Of a stretch of DNA of 64,000 bases, positions 7,322 to 16,696 are shown one piece after another. This DNA comes from CAYRFQ01 sp964423615 (lineage in GTDB: Bacteria; Planctomycetota; Planctomycetia; Gemmatales; Gemmataceae): contig CAYRFQ010000019.1 in the NCBI GenBank assembly GCA_964423615.1, positions 53,806-117,805 on the forward strand. Reading direction: 5' to 3'. The stretch's first letter is position 1; each line of letters starts with the position of its first letter. The notes under the pieces were generated by a model. It did not search any database and was not told where the DNA came from. It saw only the letters and a list, made by a program, of their open reading frames with translations. The position numbers were made by a program, and so were the translations under genes.

Positions 7322-10300
7322 ATGATTTCGCCATCCTCCGGACAACCGAATATTGAGAGCATTACACAAAAGCGCAAGCTACTTGGTTTGTTCTATGTGT
7401 TGGGCGCTTTGTTCGTGGTCGTCACAACCGGGACTTTAGCGCTTAACGAGATTTCCATCAGCATTCAACGCACAATGCAGGCGAAAGAATACCAATGCAA
7501 CCAATGGATGACCTTGGTTCTGGCCCTTAACGACAAAGTCTATACCGGACAGGAATTAGCACACAAGATGTTCCACAAAGAGGATTGGGCCGAGCGAGAA
7601 GAAACCGAAGCCGAAGTGGACGGCATGTTCCGCAACGTTATGGACCGTGCGAAACGGAAACTTAACGAAACCGAGGGGGCATTTCGCTCGAGTTTACAAA
7701 AAGGGCTCGAAGAAGCTGTCGCAGCGAGGGAAAAAGTTCGACAGTCGACCGAACTAGTCTCCCGGAAGATCGAGGATCAGAACGACACCCCGGGGGCGAA
7801 AGAACTGTTGGCTGTTGATGAGTCGTACATTGAGTTGCTGGAAGCTATTGGCAAGCTCATTTTGGCCGTCGATGTAGCTCGCAAAGAACAGTTGCAAGCT
7901 CAGAACAGCGAACTCAACCGTCTGCAGACGTTGTACCGCTGGTTGGGGGGAGCATTGGTCCTCGTGGTGCTCGCTTTGGTTTTCGTGGGGCGTGGACTGG
8001 TCCGGCAACTAGGTCAAGAGATTCGGTACAAAGAAAGAACTTTTGCCCAGTTGGAGGAGGCAGAGCTTCTCGCTCGCACGGTTTTGGACTCGGTCGTCGA
8101 TGGAGTAATTGTCATAGACGCGGAAGGAAAGGTCCTGAAAACCAATCCTGCCATCGAGACCATTTTTGGCCACTCGGCCACGGAAATCATGGGAGAGCGG
8201 ATTGACGTATTGGGCTCCGACATCCGAGCGATCGAACACAACACGAATTCCCAACGGGGACGACTCCAAGAAATTCAAGGAAAACGAAAGGACGGTTCGA
8301 CGGTTTCACTGGAACTCGCGTTCAGTGACTGGAAGCTCGGTGACAAAAACTTCCGAACGGGAATCATCCGCGACTTAACCGAGCAGAAACTCGCCGAGAA
8401 AAAATTGCTACAACAAGCCCTCGTGTTTGATAACGTCCATGAGGGTGTGATTCTGACCGATCTCGAAAACCGGATCACCGATTGGAACCCTGCCGCGACG
8501 AGGATTTTCGGGTATCTCTCGCGTGATGTCATCGGGCAGACCATCGACATCTTGACGACACCGAGATCGAGTCAGGCACTCACGAAGACAATCTACCCCG
8601 AGGTCTTGGCCCAAGGACGTTGGTCTGGAGAAGTGCAGTTCACTCGCCAGGATGGGACGAGGGGAACTTGCGAAGCTGTTGTCGTGCCGTTATGCGACGT
8701 GGCAGGACATCAAGTCGCCACCGTGGGTGTGTTCCACGACATTACGGAACGGACGCGCGCCGAGACTGCACTCAAGGAAACGCTAATTCTTCAACGCATG
8801 GTGTTGGATTCCGCACACTCGATTATCATCTCGACCGACACCGATGGCCTTATCCGATCAGTGAACTCGACGGCGGAAAAAATGCTCGGCTACCCCGCCG
8901 AGGAACTGGTGGGAAAAGCCACACCCATTATTTTTCACGACCTCCAAGAACTTACGGCTCGCACTCGAGACCTGTCGGGCGAACTCGGGCGGGAAATCGA
9001 ACCAGGGATGGACACGTTCTTTGCAAAGGCTCAGATGGGAGAAGCGTTCGAGTCTGAATGGTCGCTTCGTCGCAAAGACGGTACATGGCTCCCAGTCCAC
9101 TTGTCCGTTAGCGGCGTGCGGGATCAAGATGGGAATCTCATCGGAGTCATGGGCGTCGGGACAGACATCACGGCAAGGAAAGAAGCCGAATTCGAGCGAG
9201 AGAAATTCGTCTCGCTGGTGGAGAACAGCGCGGAATTCATCGGGATGTCCACTCTTGAAGGTGATGTTATTTACATCAACCCTGCTGGAAGGGAAATGGT
9301 CGGGTTAACGAGTCTCAACAACGTTAAAGCTACGAAGATCCCAGATTACTTCGATGAAATCAACGCAGCCAAAATGATGAATGAGATTCTGCCACGCGTC
9401 CAGAAGGAAGGCAAATGGAAAGGCGAGAACCAGATTCGACATTTCCAAACTAAACAAAGTTTCCCAGTGGAACAAATCATATGGACGGTCAGCTTGCCTT
9501 CGGACTCGACTCGTGTGGGCTCAGAGGATGATTCTGGTGGGTTTTCGAGGGTCGATTCGGAGCGGTCGGGTCCGGTGTGCCTGGCGACTGTCATTCGTGA
9601 TCTGACTCCGCAGAAACAACAGGAAGCTGAACTCGAACAAGCTTTGTGCTTTGCCGAGGCGGCCAACCAAGCGAAAACCGACTTCCTGGCGAACATGAGC
9701 CATGAGGTGCGAACACCCATGACGGCGATCCTCGGTTATGCCGATATGCTCCTCGACCCGGAGCTACCTCCTGCCCAAGTTGCGAATTTGTTGCACTCGA
9801 TGCGACGGAACGGCACACACCTGTTGCACCTGATCAACGACGTCTTGGACCTGACGAAAATTGAAGCTGGGAAGTTTGATTTGGACTGGAGCACGGCATC
9901 ACCCTGGGGAATCGTTCTGGAAGCCGTGTCGACGCTCATGATTCAGGCGAACGAAAAAGGAGTCCTTCTTCGAGCCCGACCAGTTGGTGAGATCCCTCGA
10001 GACATCGTAACGGATCCACTTCGACTACGACAGATTCTCGTGAATCTTCTGAACAATGCCATCAAGTTCACGCCTTCTGGAAAAAGCGTCGACGTCCGTC
10101 TGGTTGCGGAGAAACGACTGGATCGGTCCTCTGACACGTCGTCTGGGAATCAAGAGGAGACGGGTCAGTCTTGGCTTCGATTCGAAGTGGAAGACACGGG
10201 AATCGGCATGACTCCAGGACAGATAGCCCGGCTGTTCCAACCATTCGAACAAGGAGACACATCGACGACACGCCAGTTCGGTGGGACGGGACTCGGTCTG

Positions 10301-11293
10301 AGCATTTCCAAGCGGTTAGCTCTGTTGTTCGGTGGAGACATTCTGGTCGAAAGTGAACTCAATAAGGGCAGCTTGTTCACTTTTCGGCTGCCTCTCCGAG
10401 CAGAAGCGAATGTGGAGTGGGTTTTGGCCGACGATCTCCAGTTCGATCTTTCTCCAGAAGGAAATGACGAGGGTAACGACCTCCAGACGAACCACCGCAT
10501 CGGGCAGCAGGAACTCGATTCGAAGCTTGGATCTGCGCCATCTTCCATGTCACTTCCGGCGTTTTCGAAGCGGTACAAGGTCCTGTTGGCAGACGACAGC
10601 AAGGACAACCAGCGTGTGTTGCGGTACCTGCTTGAAAAAATGGGTCTGGAAGTTGACCTTGCCGACAACGGTGAAATAGCAGTGAGCAAGGCGCTTGCCG
10701 GAAACCACGACGTCGTCTTGATGGACATGGCCATGCCGGAACTCGATGGATACGGAGCCGCGAGTTGCTTGCGTAACCAACAATACACCAAGCCGATCGT
10801 GGCCCTTACAGCTCATGCGATGTCCGGAGATCGAGACCGTTGCCTTCGAGCTGGATGCTCCGACTATTTGACCAAACCCGTGACGATGGAAACGCTTCAG
10901 ACCACGTTGTTGCGGCATCTTCTCGAAACACCTTTGGACGACGTTGATTTGTTCATGCAGCCCAAGGAGTCGCAAGTTGAGGTGATCCACTCGACGTATG
11001 CCGAAAACCTCGATTTCTTACCTCTGGTTCGTGAGTATGCCCAAACTCTCCAGAAACATTCGGAAGAAATTCGTTCTCGGTTTGCAGCCGGTCACTTGGA
11101 CCGAGTCCAATCTCTCGCACACCAAATTAAAGGCGCAAGTGGGATGTACGGATACCACGGTCTCGGAGAGACGGCGAAACTCATCGAGTCGGCCATCAAT
11201 GAAGGAGAAAACCGAGAACTCATCGGAGAGCTAATCGAGGAATTAGCGGTGATGATTGTCAAGGTCGAGAGGGCGTTTCGCCCGGAGGGGTAA
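7322..11293 (+). CDS. Hybrid sensor histidine kinase / response regulator with four PAS domains and C-terminal Hpt
   Basis: 1323 residues. Order: membrane segment at about 20-41; periplasmic helical sensor; second membrane segment at about 208-226; four PAS-type domains starting near 250, 368, 490 and 625, each with PAS/PAC wording such as LDSVVDGVIVIDAEGKV and GVFHDITERTRAE; HisKA with phospho-acceptor His near 793 (NMSHEVRTPM); HATPase with N box NLLNNAIKF, G1 DTGIGM near 957 and G2 GGTGLGLSIS; receiver with phospho-Asp near 1134 (VVLMDMAMPELDG) and Lys in YLTKPV; Hpt with His near 1266 (LAHQIKGASG). The order supports an internal His-Asp-His phosphorelay whose output must be a separate receiver protein, and none is adjacent. 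The insert between HATPase and receiver is poorly conserved linker. The signal sensed is unknown. Confidence 0.93.
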   Translation: MISPSSGQPNIESITQKRKLLGLFYVLGALFVVVTTGTLALNEISISIQRTMQAKEYQCNQWMTLVLALNDKVYTGQELAHKMFHKEDWAEREETEAEVDGMFRNVMDRAKRKLNETEGAFRSSLQKGLEEAVAAREKVRQSTELVSRKIEDQNDTPGAKELLAVDESYIELLEAIGKLILAVDVARKEQLQAQNSELNRLQTLYRWLGGALVLVVLALVFVGRGLVRQLGQEIRYKERTFAQLEEAELLARTVLDSVVDGVIVIDAEGKVLKTNPAIETIFGHSATEIMGERIDVLGSDIRAIEHNTNSQRGRLQEIQGKRKDGSTVSLELAFSDWKLGDKNFRTGIIRDLTEQKLAEKKLLQQALVFDNVHEGVILTDLENRITDWNPAATRIFGYLSRDVIGQTIDILTTPRSSQALTKTIYPEVLAQGRWSGEVQFTRQDGTRGTCEAVVVPLCDVAGHQVATVGVFHDITERTRAETALKETLILQRMVLDSAHSIIISTDTDGLIRSVNSTAEKMLGYPAEELVGKATPIIFHDLQELTARTRDLSGELGREIEPGMDTFFAKAQMGEAFESEWSLRRKDGTWLPVHLSVSGVRDQDGNLIGVMGVGTDITARKEAEFEREKFVSLVENSAEFIGMSTLEGDVIYINPAGREMVGLTSLNNVKATKIPDYFDEINAAKMMNEILPRVQKEGKWKGENQIRHFQTKQSFPVEQIIWTVSLPSDSTRVGSEDDSGGFSRVDSERSGPVCLATVIRDLTPQKQQEAELEQALCFAEAANQAKTDFLANMSHEVRTPMTAILGYADMLLDPELPPAQVANLLHSMRRNGTHLLHLINDVLDLTKIEAGKFDLDWSTASPWGIVLEAVSTLMIQANEKGVLLRARPVGEIPRDIVTDPLRLRQILVNLLNNAIKFTPSGKSVDVRLVAEKRLDRSSDTSSGNQEETGQSWLRFEVEDTGIGMTPGQIARLFQPFEQGDTSTTRQFGGTGLGLSISKRLALLFGGDILVESELNKGSLFTFRLPLRAEANVEWVLADDLQFDLSPEGNDEGNDLQTNHRIGQQELDSKLGSAPSSMSLPAFSKRYKVLLADDSKDNQRVLRYLLEKMGLEVDLADNGEIAVSKALAGNHDVVLMDMAMPELDGYGAASCLRNQQYTKPIVALTAHAMSGDRDRCLRAGCSDYLTKPVTMETLQTTLLRHLLETPLDDVDLFMQPKESQVEVIHSTYAENLDFLPLVREYAQTLQKHSEEIRSRFAAGHLDRVQSLAHQIKGASGMYGYHGLGETAKLIESAINEGENRELIGELIEELAVMIVKVERAFRPEG

Positions 11294-11338
11294 AGGTGAA
11301 AGCAGGACTCGTCGTAGCTTTCACCTTTTCGTTTTTTT
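11292..11338 (+). terminator. Strong rho-independent terminator after the sensor kinase
   Basis: Perfect 12-bp stem (11292-11303 with 11317-11328, 13-base loop) followed by TCGTTTTTTT. It sits between convergent ends at 11293 and 11344, and the same stem could also help end glnA transcription. Confidence 0.85.
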
Positions 11339-11343
11339 CCAGG

Positions 11344-12780
11344 TTAGATGTCGAAATACATCATGAACTCGTACGGATGCGGTCGCAAACGAACCTGGTC
11401 GGCTTCCTGGGATCGCTTATACCAAATCCAGGTGTCGATTACGTCACTCGTGAAGACATCACCCTGGAGCAAGAATTCCTTGTCTGTGGCCAACGCGTCC
11501 AGCGCCTCGTCGAGCGAAGCGGGAGTCTTTGGTACACCTTCGAGTTCTTCGGGAGTGAGGTCGTAGATGTCTTTGTCGAGCGGTTGGCCAGGATCGATCT
11601 TGTTCTTGATGCCGTCGACCATGGCCATGAGCATGGCCGAGAACGCCAAGTAGGGATTGCACGAGGGATCGGGACACCGGAATTCCATCCGTGTCGATTT
11701 TTCGCTCTGGGAGTAGACCGGGATCCGAACTGAGGCTGATCGGTTTCGGCGACTGAAGGCCAAATTGACGGGAGCTTCGAAACCGGGGACCAAACGTTTG
11801 TAGCTGTTAGTCGTGGGGTTGGTGAAGGCGCAAACGGCCGGTGCATGTCGGAGGAGACCGCCGATGGCATAGCGACCGATGTCGGAGAAGTTCGCGTAGG
11901 CGGCACCGGAGCTATAAAAGAGGTTCTTGTTGTCTTTCCACAATGACGAGTGGACGTGCATTCCTGAGCCGTTGTCGGAGAAGATGGGTTTGGGCATGAA
12001 CGTGGCGGTTTTGCCATATTTGCGAGCGACGTTTTTGACGATGTATTTGTATTTGACGACCTTGTCGGCCATCTCAAGGAGGGTATCAAACCGCATGTCG
12101 ATTTCGCCCTGGCCACCAGTCGCGACTTCGTGGTGGTGGGTTTCGATTTCCAAGTTGCACTGGATCATCGTGAGCATCATCTCGGTCCGGATGTGATGCA
12201 AGCTGTCCGAGGGTGGGACAGGGAAGTAGCCTTCTTTGTACCGAAGTTTGTAACCGAGGTTTCCACCTTCTTCTTCGCGTCCGGTGTTCCAAGCTCCTTC
12301 TTGGCTATCGACGTAGTAGTACCCTTGGTTGGGTGTTTGGTTGTAACGGACATCGTCGAACACGAAGAATTCCAGTTCGGGGCCAAAGAAGGCGGTGTCC
12401 GCGATGCCGCTATTCTTCATGAAGTTGACGGCCTTCTGGGCCACGTTGCGAGGGTCTTTGGTGTAAGGCTCTCGAGTCAGGGGGTCATGAATATTACAGA
12501 TCATCGTGAGGGTCGATTGAGCCTCAGGTGTGAACGGATCGATGAAAGCCGTTTCGGCGACTGGAACCACGAGCATGTCTGACTCGTTGATGGCTTTCCA
12601 ACCACGGATACTCGATCCATCGAAACCAAGACCTTCTTCGAAGACGTCTTCTTGCAGAGTCGAGGCTGGGATTGTGAAGTGCTGGGACATCCCAGGGAAG
12701 TCCATGAACCGGAGGTCGACGGCTTTGACCTCTTGCTCCCGGATCATAGCAAGGACGTCCTGGATTGCTTTCGTTGCCAC
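11344..12780 (-). CDS. glnA: Type I glutamine synthetase
   Basis: 478 residues from the GTG at 12780 (reads VATKAIQDVL), with GGAG about ten bases upstream. A TTG 14 codons earlier (12822) is possible but adds a non-conserved leader. It makes glutamine from glutamate, ammonia and ATP in the cytoplasm. Conserved parts are visible: beta-grasp GLGFDGSSIRGW; metal and glutamate site FFGPELEFFVFD; NGSGMHVHSS; glutamate-binding NPTTNSYKRLVPG; and RIP with adjacent arginines. DKDIYDLTPEE carries the Tyr at the position adenylylated in the GSI-beta group, so control by adenylylation is likely. It is the last gene of the minus-strand set amtB - glnB - glnA. Confidence 0.97.
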   Translation of the reverse strand: MATKAIQDVLAMIREQEVKAVDLRFMDFPGMSQHFTIPASTLQEDVFEEGLGFDGSSIRGWKAINESDMLVVPVAETAFIDPFTPEAQSTLTMICNIHDPLTREPYTKDPRNVAQKAVNFMKNSGIADTAFFGPELEFFVFDDVRYNQTPNQGYYYVDSQEGAWNTGREEEGGNLGYKLRYKEGYFPVPPSDSLHHIRTEMMLTMIQCNLEIETHHHEVATGGQGEIDMRFDTLLEMADKVVKYKYIVKNVARKYGKTATFMPKPIFSDNGSGMHVHSSLWKDNKNLFYSSGAAYANFSDIGRYAIGGLLRHAPAVCAFTNPTTNSYKRLVPGFEAPVNLAFSRRNRSASVRIPVYSQSEKSTRMEFRCPDPSCNPYLAFSAMLMAMVDGIKNKIDPGQPLDKDIYDLTPEELEGVPKTPASLDEALDALATDKEFLLQGDVFTSDVIDTWIWYKRSQEADQVRLRPHPYEFMMYFDI

Positions 12781-13468
12781 TGTGTAAAGTCTCCATTGTT
12801 GGGCTCGGGGTCTCTCGACCAAAAGTCATTTTGCCGAGACCCACGAACTTAGGTCTGTTCCTGTCGTTCGATGCCAAAGCACATTCTGGTCGTTGCGACA
12901 GGACTCTGGTGTCATTTCTGGTAAAACGATTGGCCGGTGAACCTACTCGAATTCATGCACCACCGTGGGTATGGTCTCTGCATGTTTCCTTCGTGGCTTG
13001 GTCAAAAAGCGACTTGTGGCCAGAGAAGGTCTCGATTTCCGTGGGATAGCTCTCCTTGGTTAGACATATTGAGCTTCAAGATATTTTTTCCTTAGCGCAC
13101 TGGCCACATGGCCAAGAAAAATGGCGCGGGTCTCAGCGCTTGTGCCTTTTTACCTGATGGCCAAAGCTGACGCTGGGCTTACGTCTTCTGACGAATGTTG
13201 GGACCTGCTCGATCGGTTCGTAAGCCTCTTTCCGGTTCATGAGTCATGAGACGAAAGACAAGAGACAGAAGAAACAAGGCCATGAGATGGAAGGAGAGGC
13301 CAGGGCTGGGCTGACTCCAAAACGCACTCTGGCGAGAAGTTTCTTAATGATGGTCTGGGTTTTCGTACAAATCAGGATTGGCAATTCCTCGGTACCACCA
13401 CACGAGGCTCGATTTCTCGCCACGGCAACGAGGAACAGCATCGTGAGGAGACTATACCCCAGTTTTCC
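12781..13468. other. glnA upstream region with four TGGCCA hexamers
   Basis: 688 bases between glnB and glnA with no convincing gene. TGGCCA occurs at 13017-13022, 13101-13106, 13109-13114 and 13158-13163. Two copies are adjacent and form a larger symmetric unit. A regulatory role is only a possibility. I found no good sigma-54 element. Confidence 0.35.
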
Positions 13469-13822
13469 TCAGGGCCCGATGGCCTGGGGGCCCCGTTCTC
13501 CTGTTCGAATGCGGACACAGTCCTCCAGTGGAAAGACGAAGATTTTACCATCGCCAATTTGACCCGTTTCCTCACTTCGAGCCGCGTGGACGATCGCTTC
13601 GATCGCGGCGTCGACAAAGGCGTCATTGACGGCGATTTCGAGCTTGAGTTTAGGAAGTAACCGGATCTGGTATTCGGCCCCCCGGTAGACCTCGGTGAAA
13701 CCTCGCTGTTGGCCACACCCCCGAACCTCGCTCACGGTCATAAGGTACACGTCGCGTTCATTCAGCGCAGCTTGGACTTTCTCAAGCTGTTCGGGCCGGA
13801 TGACGGCCACTATCATCTTCAT
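13469..13822 (-). CDS. glnB: Nitrogen regulatory PII protein
   Basis: 117 residues, the usual PII length. The start MKMIVAVIRPEQLEKV matches the first strand and helix. The T-loop reads GFTEVYRGAEYQIRLLPK, with Tyr in RGAEY at the uridylylation position. The C-terminal signature GQIGDGKIFVFPLEDCVRIRTGE is intact. PII trimers bind ATP/ADP and 2-oxoglutarate and signal nitrogen status. The gene lies 161 bp downstream of the ammonium transporter, the classic GlnK-AmtB arrangement with order reversed. Blocking of the channel by PII and control of GlnA activity are the expected roles. Whether to call it GlnB or GlnK cannot be decided from sequence alone. Confidence 0.95.
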   Translation of the reverse strand: MKMIVAVIRPEQLEKVQAALNERDVYLMTVSEVRGCGQQRGFTEVYRGAEYQIRLLPKLKLEIAVNDAFVDAAIEAIVHAARSEETGQIGDGKIFVFPLEDCVRIRTGERGPQAIGP

Positions 13823-13983
13823 TGAGATACTCCTACAGTATGATTCGTGTCACTGTATTTCGAGCGACGTTTGGCAACGATGCTTCCCTTAGTGATGACG
13901 AATCCCAATGGCGAGGTCCTGAGCACCGCGTCACAAAGTTTCCGACTGATGTCTTGGTCAACCCTTGCATCTGGTCCGCGAGA

Positions 13984-15945
13984 TCAAACAGGGTGAATGA
14001 CCTCGGCATCAATTGGAGCCGTTAAGCGGCCTTCGAACAGTTTTTGGACGCAACCGCGGATCGTATCGGGATCGCCGCCTCGGAACTGGAATGTGTTGTC
14101 CGAGACTGTCGTCATGTATGGATAAATGGCTTTGAACTCTTGAGGGGGCGGGGTATCTCCGGGCTTGCACATCTTTGACCACGCTTGCATGAGTTCTCCG
14201 TTGTGGACGCCTTTGACGACGATCGAGAAGCGTTTCCCGCTGGGAGGAATGGTCGCCGCTCGCGGTTCGGTTAATGGGATCGCGTGCTCGATCGGATCGG
14301 TGACCTGGAACCCGCTGTAGGCTTCCATTCCCATCTCGGTCACGTCGAGACCAGGCACTTCGATCTCTCGTTCAACTCGGATACCAACTGTCGCTTTGAG
14401 TACGGCCCAGACGATCATCGAGCCCGTGAACGTAAACAACCCAACAACGACGACGCCAATGAGCTGGATCCCGAACTGTGTCGCGCTACCGGTCACAAAT
14501 AGCCCTCCTGCCGGACCACCACCGGCGTCGTAGAGAATTCCTTCGGCCGCGAAGAGACCGACGGCGAGTGTCCCCCAGATGCCATTCACGAGGTGGACGG
14601 AGAGTGCTCCGACCGGATCGTCGATTTGCATTCGGTCAAAGAAGAGTACGGCGAAAACGACAAGCACACCACCGACTGCCCCGATGAGGATGGCGGCAGG
14701 TACTGTTACCCAGGCACAGGGAGCCGTGATGGCCACCAGGCCAGCCAATACTCCGTTCACAGTCATCGAGAAGTCGGGCTTGCCCAACATCACCCAAGCC
14801 GTGATGGTTGCGGCAATCCCGCCAGCGGCACCGGCCATGTTTGTCGTGACGACGATGTGGGCGATGTCCGTCGGATTTGCGGCCATCGTGCTTCCCGGGT
14901 TGAACCCGAACCAACCAAGCCACAGGATCATCCCGCCCAGGAAAGCCAGGGCCATGCTGTGGCCTGGAATGGGCTGAACTTTTCCGTCGGGTCGATATTT
15001 TCCAAGACGGGGCCCGAGGAGGATGATCCCAGCGAGTCCTGCCCAACCACCGACGGAGTGGACGACTGTGGAACCGGCGAAGTCCCAGAAACCTAGATCC
15101 GTGAGCCAACCTCCTCCCCAGATCCAGTGTCCGGTGATCGGATAACTGATGGCAGCAATGAACACCGCGAAAAGCATGAACGAGCCGTAGTGGATTCTTT
15201 CCGCCACGCATCCGGAAACGATCGTGGCCGCTGTCGCCGCAAACGCAAGTTGGAAGAAAAACTTTGCAGACAGGGGAATTTTCGCCCAGGCAATCGAACT
15301 GTAGGCACCCCAATAATACTCCTTGGGAATGTAGGAACCTGTGAACTCACCGCCTCCAGGCACCGTTACGGCGAGTTCAAGTGTTTTCCCTACTGCCTCG
15401 TCGTCCTCAAAGGCCGTTGAGGCCTCAGAGACGAATGTGTTCAGGGATCCCTGAAGTTTTTTGCCTTCTTCGGAGTTCCAATCCAACTTTGCCATCACCT
15501 CGGGATATTTTGTGCTCAAATCTTCCTTGATCTTGCCTTCGAGGGTAATGTCGTATGGACTGTTATCTTGTCCCGCAAGGAACCATCCTTGAGTTCCAAC
15601 AAAATTGTTCCAACTGCCACCTCCAAACATCAACGTCCAACCGACAGCCCAGAAAGCGATCGAAGAAATTGCGAATACGATGAAGTTCTTTCCGAGAATG
15701 TTGGTTGCGTTCTTGGCTCGACAGAAGCCAGCTTCCACACACCCGAACCCGGTGTTCATAAAGAAGACCAAGAAGGCCGCGATCAACACCCAAAGTGTGT
15801 CCGCGATGACTTGGCTCGAGGCGAAAGGATCGTTGCCCTCCGCAGCAGAAGCCATCGGGGGTGTCATTCCGAAAACGACTCCCGTCCCGACCAATAAACC
15901 AAGTAAGTGCGCAAAGCGTACCGGCTTCACTACTTGCTCCTCCAA
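13984..15945 (-). CDS. amtB: Ammonium transporter with enlarged loop and C-terminal extension
   Basis: 653 residues, against about 400-450 for a plain Amt. A signal-like segment (about 1-34) precedes the Amt core: TGFGCVEAGFCRAKNATNI, GCVAERIHYGS, GHWIWGGGWL, DFAGSTVVHSVGGWAGLAG (Amt signature) and LGWFGFNPGS. Two additions stand out. The first is about 85 mostly polar residues after GWFLAGQ, before the segment leading into LSAKFFFQLAFAATAA; by topology this is periplasmic. The second is about 105 residues after GLDVTEMGMEAYSGF, including KRFSIVVKGVHNG and ending DAEVIHPV, by topology cytoplasmic. The extension matches no PII, kinase or GGDEF pattern that I recognise. The neighbouring PII gene suggests joint control. 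Confidence 0.92.
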   Translation of the reverse strand: MEEQVVKPVRFAHLLGLLVGTGVVFGMTPPMASAAEGNDPFASSQVIADTLWVLIAAFLVFFMNTGFGCVEAGFCRAKNATNILGKNFIVFAISSIAFWAVGWTLMFGGGSWNNFVGTQGWFLAGQDNSPYDITLEGKIKEDLSTKYPEVMAKLDWNSEEGKKLQGSLNTFVSEASTAFEDDEAVGKTLELAVTVPGGGEFTGSYIPKEYYWGAYSSIAWAKIPLSAKFFFQLAFAATAATIVSGCVAERIHYGSFMLFAVFIAAISYPITGHWIWGGGWLTDLGFWDFAGSTVVHSVGGWAGLAGIILLGPRLGKYRPDGKVQPIPGHSMALAFLGGMILWLGWFGFNPGSTMAANPTDIAHIVVTTNMAGAAGGIAATITAWVMLGKPDFSMTVNGVLAGLVAITAPCAWVTVPAAILIGAVGGVLVVFAVLFFDRMQIDDPVGALSVHLVNGIWGTLAVGLFAAEGILYDAGGGPAGGLFVTGSATQFGIQLIGVVVVGLFTFTGSMIVWAVLKATVGIRVEREIEVPGLDVTEMGMEAYSGFQVTDPIEHAIPLTEPRAATIPPSGKRFSIVVKGVHNGELMQAWSKMCKPGDTPPPQEFKAIYPYMTTVSDNTFQFRGGDPDTIRGCVQKLFEGRLTAPIDAEVIHPV

Positions 15946-16696
15946 GAAAGTGCTCAGATTATCCGTTGGACCGTCATGGTCGAGGTGGGCATGCCGACCA
16001 TTCGCCTGGTCAGATTTCTCTATCCAGTCACGAACGGCAAATATCGGACGATGGGCTGCATCGGAGCGGAACTGGCTTCTGCTCTGAGCATTGAGAGCCG
16101 CTCAGCGGAAAGGCAGCGGAATGATCAGACAACTCCGTGGCATGGTTTCCCTAATTGCACACGTTCCATGCCAAACCAAAATATTTGATATAAGTCTTTA
16201 TTAAGCAATGATTAAAGAAGATTGATTGGACAAAAAATGGGGACTAAAATTGGGAGGGTTCGCCTTATTTATGGGCAGAGTGCCCAACCATTAAGCAAAA
16301 ACAATGGCTGGAAAACAAAAGCAAAAGATGAGTTCTTCCCGATCTGGCATGAAGTGAAAATTTCGGCTAGTGTTCGACCAATATCACTCTTACATTCGTA
16401 ACAACCACGTCGAGACCTTAACAAAACGCCTAACAAAAATCCAAAAAAACTTATAAAAAAATACAAATTTGCTTACAATCAAAACTTTCGGAATTCATTT
16501 CTGATAGCAACCGTGAGTTGTTAAGAGCGAAGCAGAGCCTTGCAGTCTTTGGTTCTCAGGTATGGCCATGGAACGAGCAAGACGATCCAGCGTTCCATGG
16601 ATCGGCCGTTGCACCCACGGTCCCACGGCTTTCTTAGGTGACAAGGTTGTGTTCTTGAATGGAACCTGGTTTACTCCGCCGCAGGTCCATCGACTT
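15946..16696. other. A/T-rich intergenic region upstream of amtB
   Basis: 751 bases without a credible gene. The stretch 16170-16500 is markedly richer in A and T than its surroundings, with runs of A and T and many stop codons in all frames. The amtB promoter is expected here. A sigma-54 match near 16155-16175 was considered and rejected for wrong spacing. Confidence 0.45.

Noticed and set aside
11344..12822. glnA start at TTG 12822
   Set aside because: Adds 14 non-conserved residues; GTG 12780 has a ribosome site and begins at the conserved N-terminus.
13239..13562. Plus-strand frame overlapping the glnB end
   Set aside because: Overlaps the PII gene antisense; low-complexity charged start and no family.
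16150..16180. Possible sigma-54 promoter upstream of amtB
   Set aside because: TGGCAT and TGC elements are present but GG and GC are 12 bases apart instead of 10.
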